Shown here piece by piece: positions 8,801-9,741 of a stretch of 9,741 nt of DNA. Location of the stretch: contig JAGLEK010000179.1 of assembly GCA_023145125.1 (NCBI GenBank), forward strand, positions 1 to 9,741, in the 5' to 3' direction. The position numbers and the translations under genes are program-made. Position 1 is the first letter of the stretch; each line of letters starts with the position of its first letter. Source of the stretch: Bacteroidales bacterium (lineage in GTDB: Bacteria > Bacteroidota > Bacteroidia > Bacteroidales > B18-G4). The notes under the pieces were generated by a model. That model was given only the letters and a program-made list of their open reading frames with translations, had not been told where the DNA came from and did no database searches.

Positions 8801-9741
8801 CCGATAATGTCGAAATCTATTCCAGCGTATTTGTTTGCCTTGGTATTTATTCACAGAACCATGTTTTGTCATCCTCAGAAGGAACTGAGCTTGCAAACTT
8901 CCTGGATGCCGGCGGAAACCTGTATATAGAAGGTGGGGATACCTGGTATTATGATCCTTCGACAACAGTACACAGCATGTTCAATATTAATGCGACCGAC
9001 GATGGTGATGGTGATACGGATGTATTATCAGGCCAGGCCGGCACCTTCACTGAAGGTATGACCTTTAACTACGCCGGCGATAATAATTATATGGATCGCC
9101 TTGCCGCTATTGCGCCAGCATTTAATATTTTCCAAAACAATTTCCCGGTGTATTATGCCGGGGTGGCGTATGAGGCAGAAACTTACCGTACCATTGGTTG
9201 TTCCTTTGAATTTGGCGGACTTGCCGAAGGCAGTGGTATATCCACAAAACAGCAGTTGATGGAAGAATACCTGGATTTCTTCGGACTCAGAAAAGTAACT
9301 GAAGCTCCCGGTACGCCGGTGGGCAGTGATCTGGTATGCCCGAACAGCGGCGATATTCCTTACACTACTAATTCTGTTGCAGGTGCCGATATTTATTATT
9401 GGTCTATCGAGCCAGAAAATGCAGGTGTGGTTACCGGTGCCGATACATCCGTCACTATTGCATGGTCTGTTGAATTCAATGGCATGGCCTATGTAAGGGT
9501 TTGCGGTATGAATACTTCCGGGATCGGTCCTGTTTCTGATTCCCTGGAAGTAACGGTTTTGGAAGCTCCAACCGCTACCATCGCAGGAAATGAAACGATT
9601 TGTGCAGGAGAAGAGGCCGGCCTCACAGTTACTCTTACAGGTGTAGCCCCATGGTTGCTGGTAATTAATGCTGAGTCATATTCAGCCTCTGCTTCCCCAT
9701 GGACTTTCAATGTCTCACCCGGTGTAAGCACAAGCTATACT
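5830..9741 (+). CDS. Gingipain-like C25 cysteine peptidase with CARDB, GATase-like and PKD-like domains, 3'-truncated by the window edge
   Basis: The frame is open for 1304 codons to the last base without a stop. The ATG at 5830 follows an in-frame TAA at 5812-5814 and begins a clear signal peptide with cleavage after MHA (residue 27). The propeptide covers about 29-220 (LPGNGRYIAIPNG, RDAFYPAEAVSLSE, FQYNPVSKELIVY) and ends in an Arg-containing junction (DRLRSRWFDPIL) before the C25 domain at about 247-636. His490 in HRDHGGVTGW and Cys522 in SINCLTGKYN form the expected catalytic dyad; IIAASEVSYSFVND, GKYFLQQSSWPYN and LYSEVP are further landmarks. Then come a C25-type C-terminal Ig domain (637-718), two CARDB-like domains (about 723-836 and 838-953) with Asp/Asn/Gly loops at 734-748 and 850-865, an alpha/beta domain at 955-1153 resembling a class I GATase/flavodoxin fold (PILIIDLDG, LANFLDAGGNLYIEGGD), and two PKD-like modules (about 1158-1245 and 1246-1304, the latter cut by the edge). 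A T9SS sorting domain is predicted beyond the window but not seen. It is expected to be an extracellular protease exported by Sec and T9SS; substrate specificity is unknown. Cys630 stands where Asp is usual near the end of the catalytic region. It lies 171 bases after the other C25 gene. Confidence 0.95.
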   Translation, partial: MKTSFLSKAVSLISFLLLVVALNTMHAQKYVFEDAWANAGFTLSQSGTSGLEITFSLDEFSLTDFDLKGEAMKEIQIMGSFLPNNEDAPNLPGNGRYIAIPNGAVASFKVTAQRTETYKNVNIAPSPRIPKATDDGPLHYEKNMKIYSRDAFYPAEAVSLSEKTIVRGMETVIIGITPFQYNPVSKELIVYRDIKVEVSFNGGNGTFGEDRLRSRWFDPILSDMMINYGTLPKVNYPQHAPESGTPDFEYVIITPDDATFISWAEELALFRNQQGIRTGIFTTTDVGGNTTSAIENFVDDAFSTWNVPPVAILLIGDFGTSGNTVIAPIWDGYCASDNIYADVSGNDLPDVIFARMTAQNETHLETMITKVINYETDPPTDPDFYNHPITALGWQTERWFQICSETVGGYFKHELGKDPVRINAIYSGNPNSDPWSTNPNTHMVLDYFGPDGLGYIPATPAELGGWSGGNATDVINGINDGAFLLQHRDHGGVTGWGEPDFQSSHINSLTNTDLSFIFSINCLTGKYNASGECFAEKFHRHTSGGENAGALGIIAASEVSYSFVNDTYVWGMYDNMWPDFMPDIQTEPMPRGLLPAFGNAGGKYFLQQSSWPYNPEHKVYTHHLFHHHGCAFSTLYSEVPMDLTVNHDNVILAGLSLFNITADDGAFVALSVDGEIIGTGTATGSQISIPILPQVPPTVVDVVVTKTNYNRYHAQVDVIPPSGPYIIQNAVTINDASGNNNGQVDYGESILLTLEVKNVGIEDGENVEVTVATDDTYITMTTSLANYGTVLAGGTKEVVDGFAFDVAGDIPDMHTVIFNVEATDGTETWLSTFSLKGHAPNLSFLEVIVDDVAGGNGNGRLDPGETANLNISIDNSGSADAYEVLGDLICDDLYLTINTASQSYGEITAGGDGVQSYNVSTSILTPPGYYLEFTFDIEATGGITAQGIFSLTVGQMPILIIDLDGTQNSGPHMYAAIQDLEVGVDYVTSWPDNVEIYSSVFVCLGIYSQNHVLSSSEGTELANFLDAGGNLYIEGGDTWYYDPSTTVHSMFNINATDDGDGDTDVLSGQAGTFTEGMTFNYAGDNNYMDRLAAIAPAFNIFQNNFPVYYAGVAYEAETYRTIGCSFEFGGLAEGSGISTKQQLMEEYLDFFGLRKVTEAPGTPVGSDLVCPNSGDIPYTTNSVAGADIYYWSIEPENAGVVTGADTSVTIAWSVEFNGMAYVRVCGMNTSGIGPVSDSLEVTVLEAPTATIAGNETICAGEEAGLTVTLTGVAPWLLVINAESYSASASPWTFNVSPGVSTSYT

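Noticed and set aside
8692..9288. Active glutamine amidotransferase in the second C25 protein
   Set aside because: The expected nucleophile Cys is absent at the elbow (GGD) and no Cys-His-Glu triad can be traced; the context is a secreted multidomain protein.

Overview
The window reads as chromosome of a Bacteroidota bacterium, probably an environmental Bacteroidales-like lineage. The grounds are three large, same-strand genes for secreted, modular surface proteins. The two whose C-termini are visible end in the Gly/Pro-rich beta-sandwich sorting domain of the type IX secretion system (T9SS). Two genes carry gingipain-like family C25 cysteine-peptidase domains. The translation starts lack a clear Shine-Dalgarno and are A- or T-rich, and both intergenic gaps hold matches to the Bacteroidota -7 promoter consensus TAnnTTTG. 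Base composition looks mid-40s %GC by eye. No RNA gene, insertion sequence, CRISPR array or phage gene was seen.

Layout, all on the + strand. (1) 1-1965 is the 3' part of a large secreted multidomain protein: FN3-like module, a beta-sandwich domain that appears to be interrupted by a GEVED domain, three PKD/Ig-like modules, and a T9SS C-terminal domain. (2) 1966-2187 is a gap opening with a 65-nt all-purine heptamer repeat directly at the stop codon, followed by a candidate promoter. (3) 2188-5658 is a complete 1156-residue C25 peptidase: signal peptide, propeptide, catalytic domain with His450/Cys487, Ig-like domain, two CARDB-like domains with Asp/Asn/Gly metal-binding-like loops, a MAM/cleaved-adhesin-like jelly roll, and a T9SS C-terminal domain. 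(4) 5659-5829 is a short gap with a promoter candidate. (5) 5830-9741 is a second, divergent C25 peptidase, 1304 residues to the window edge and still open: signal peptide, propeptide, catalytic domain with His490/Cys522, C25-type Ig domain, two CARDB-like domains, a GATase-like alpha/beta domain without a visible nucleophile, and two PKD-like modules. Its C-terminus lies beyond the window.

Taken together, this is a cluster of cell-surface or secreted proteolytic and adhesive proteins exported through Sec and then T9SS, which plausibly digest extracellular protein. The two peptidases share their downstream CARDB-like module pair, but their catalytic domains belong to visibly different C25 subtypes. 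The last peptidase shares a PKD-like module with the first protein. The cluster therefore looks assembled by module exchange rather than by simple recent tandem duplication. I see no evidence of a wholly new system. The most unusual points are the domain-in-domain insertion in the first gene, the purine heptamer tract, the GATase-like domain embedded in a C25 protein, and a Cys in place of the usual Asp near the end of the second catalytic domain.
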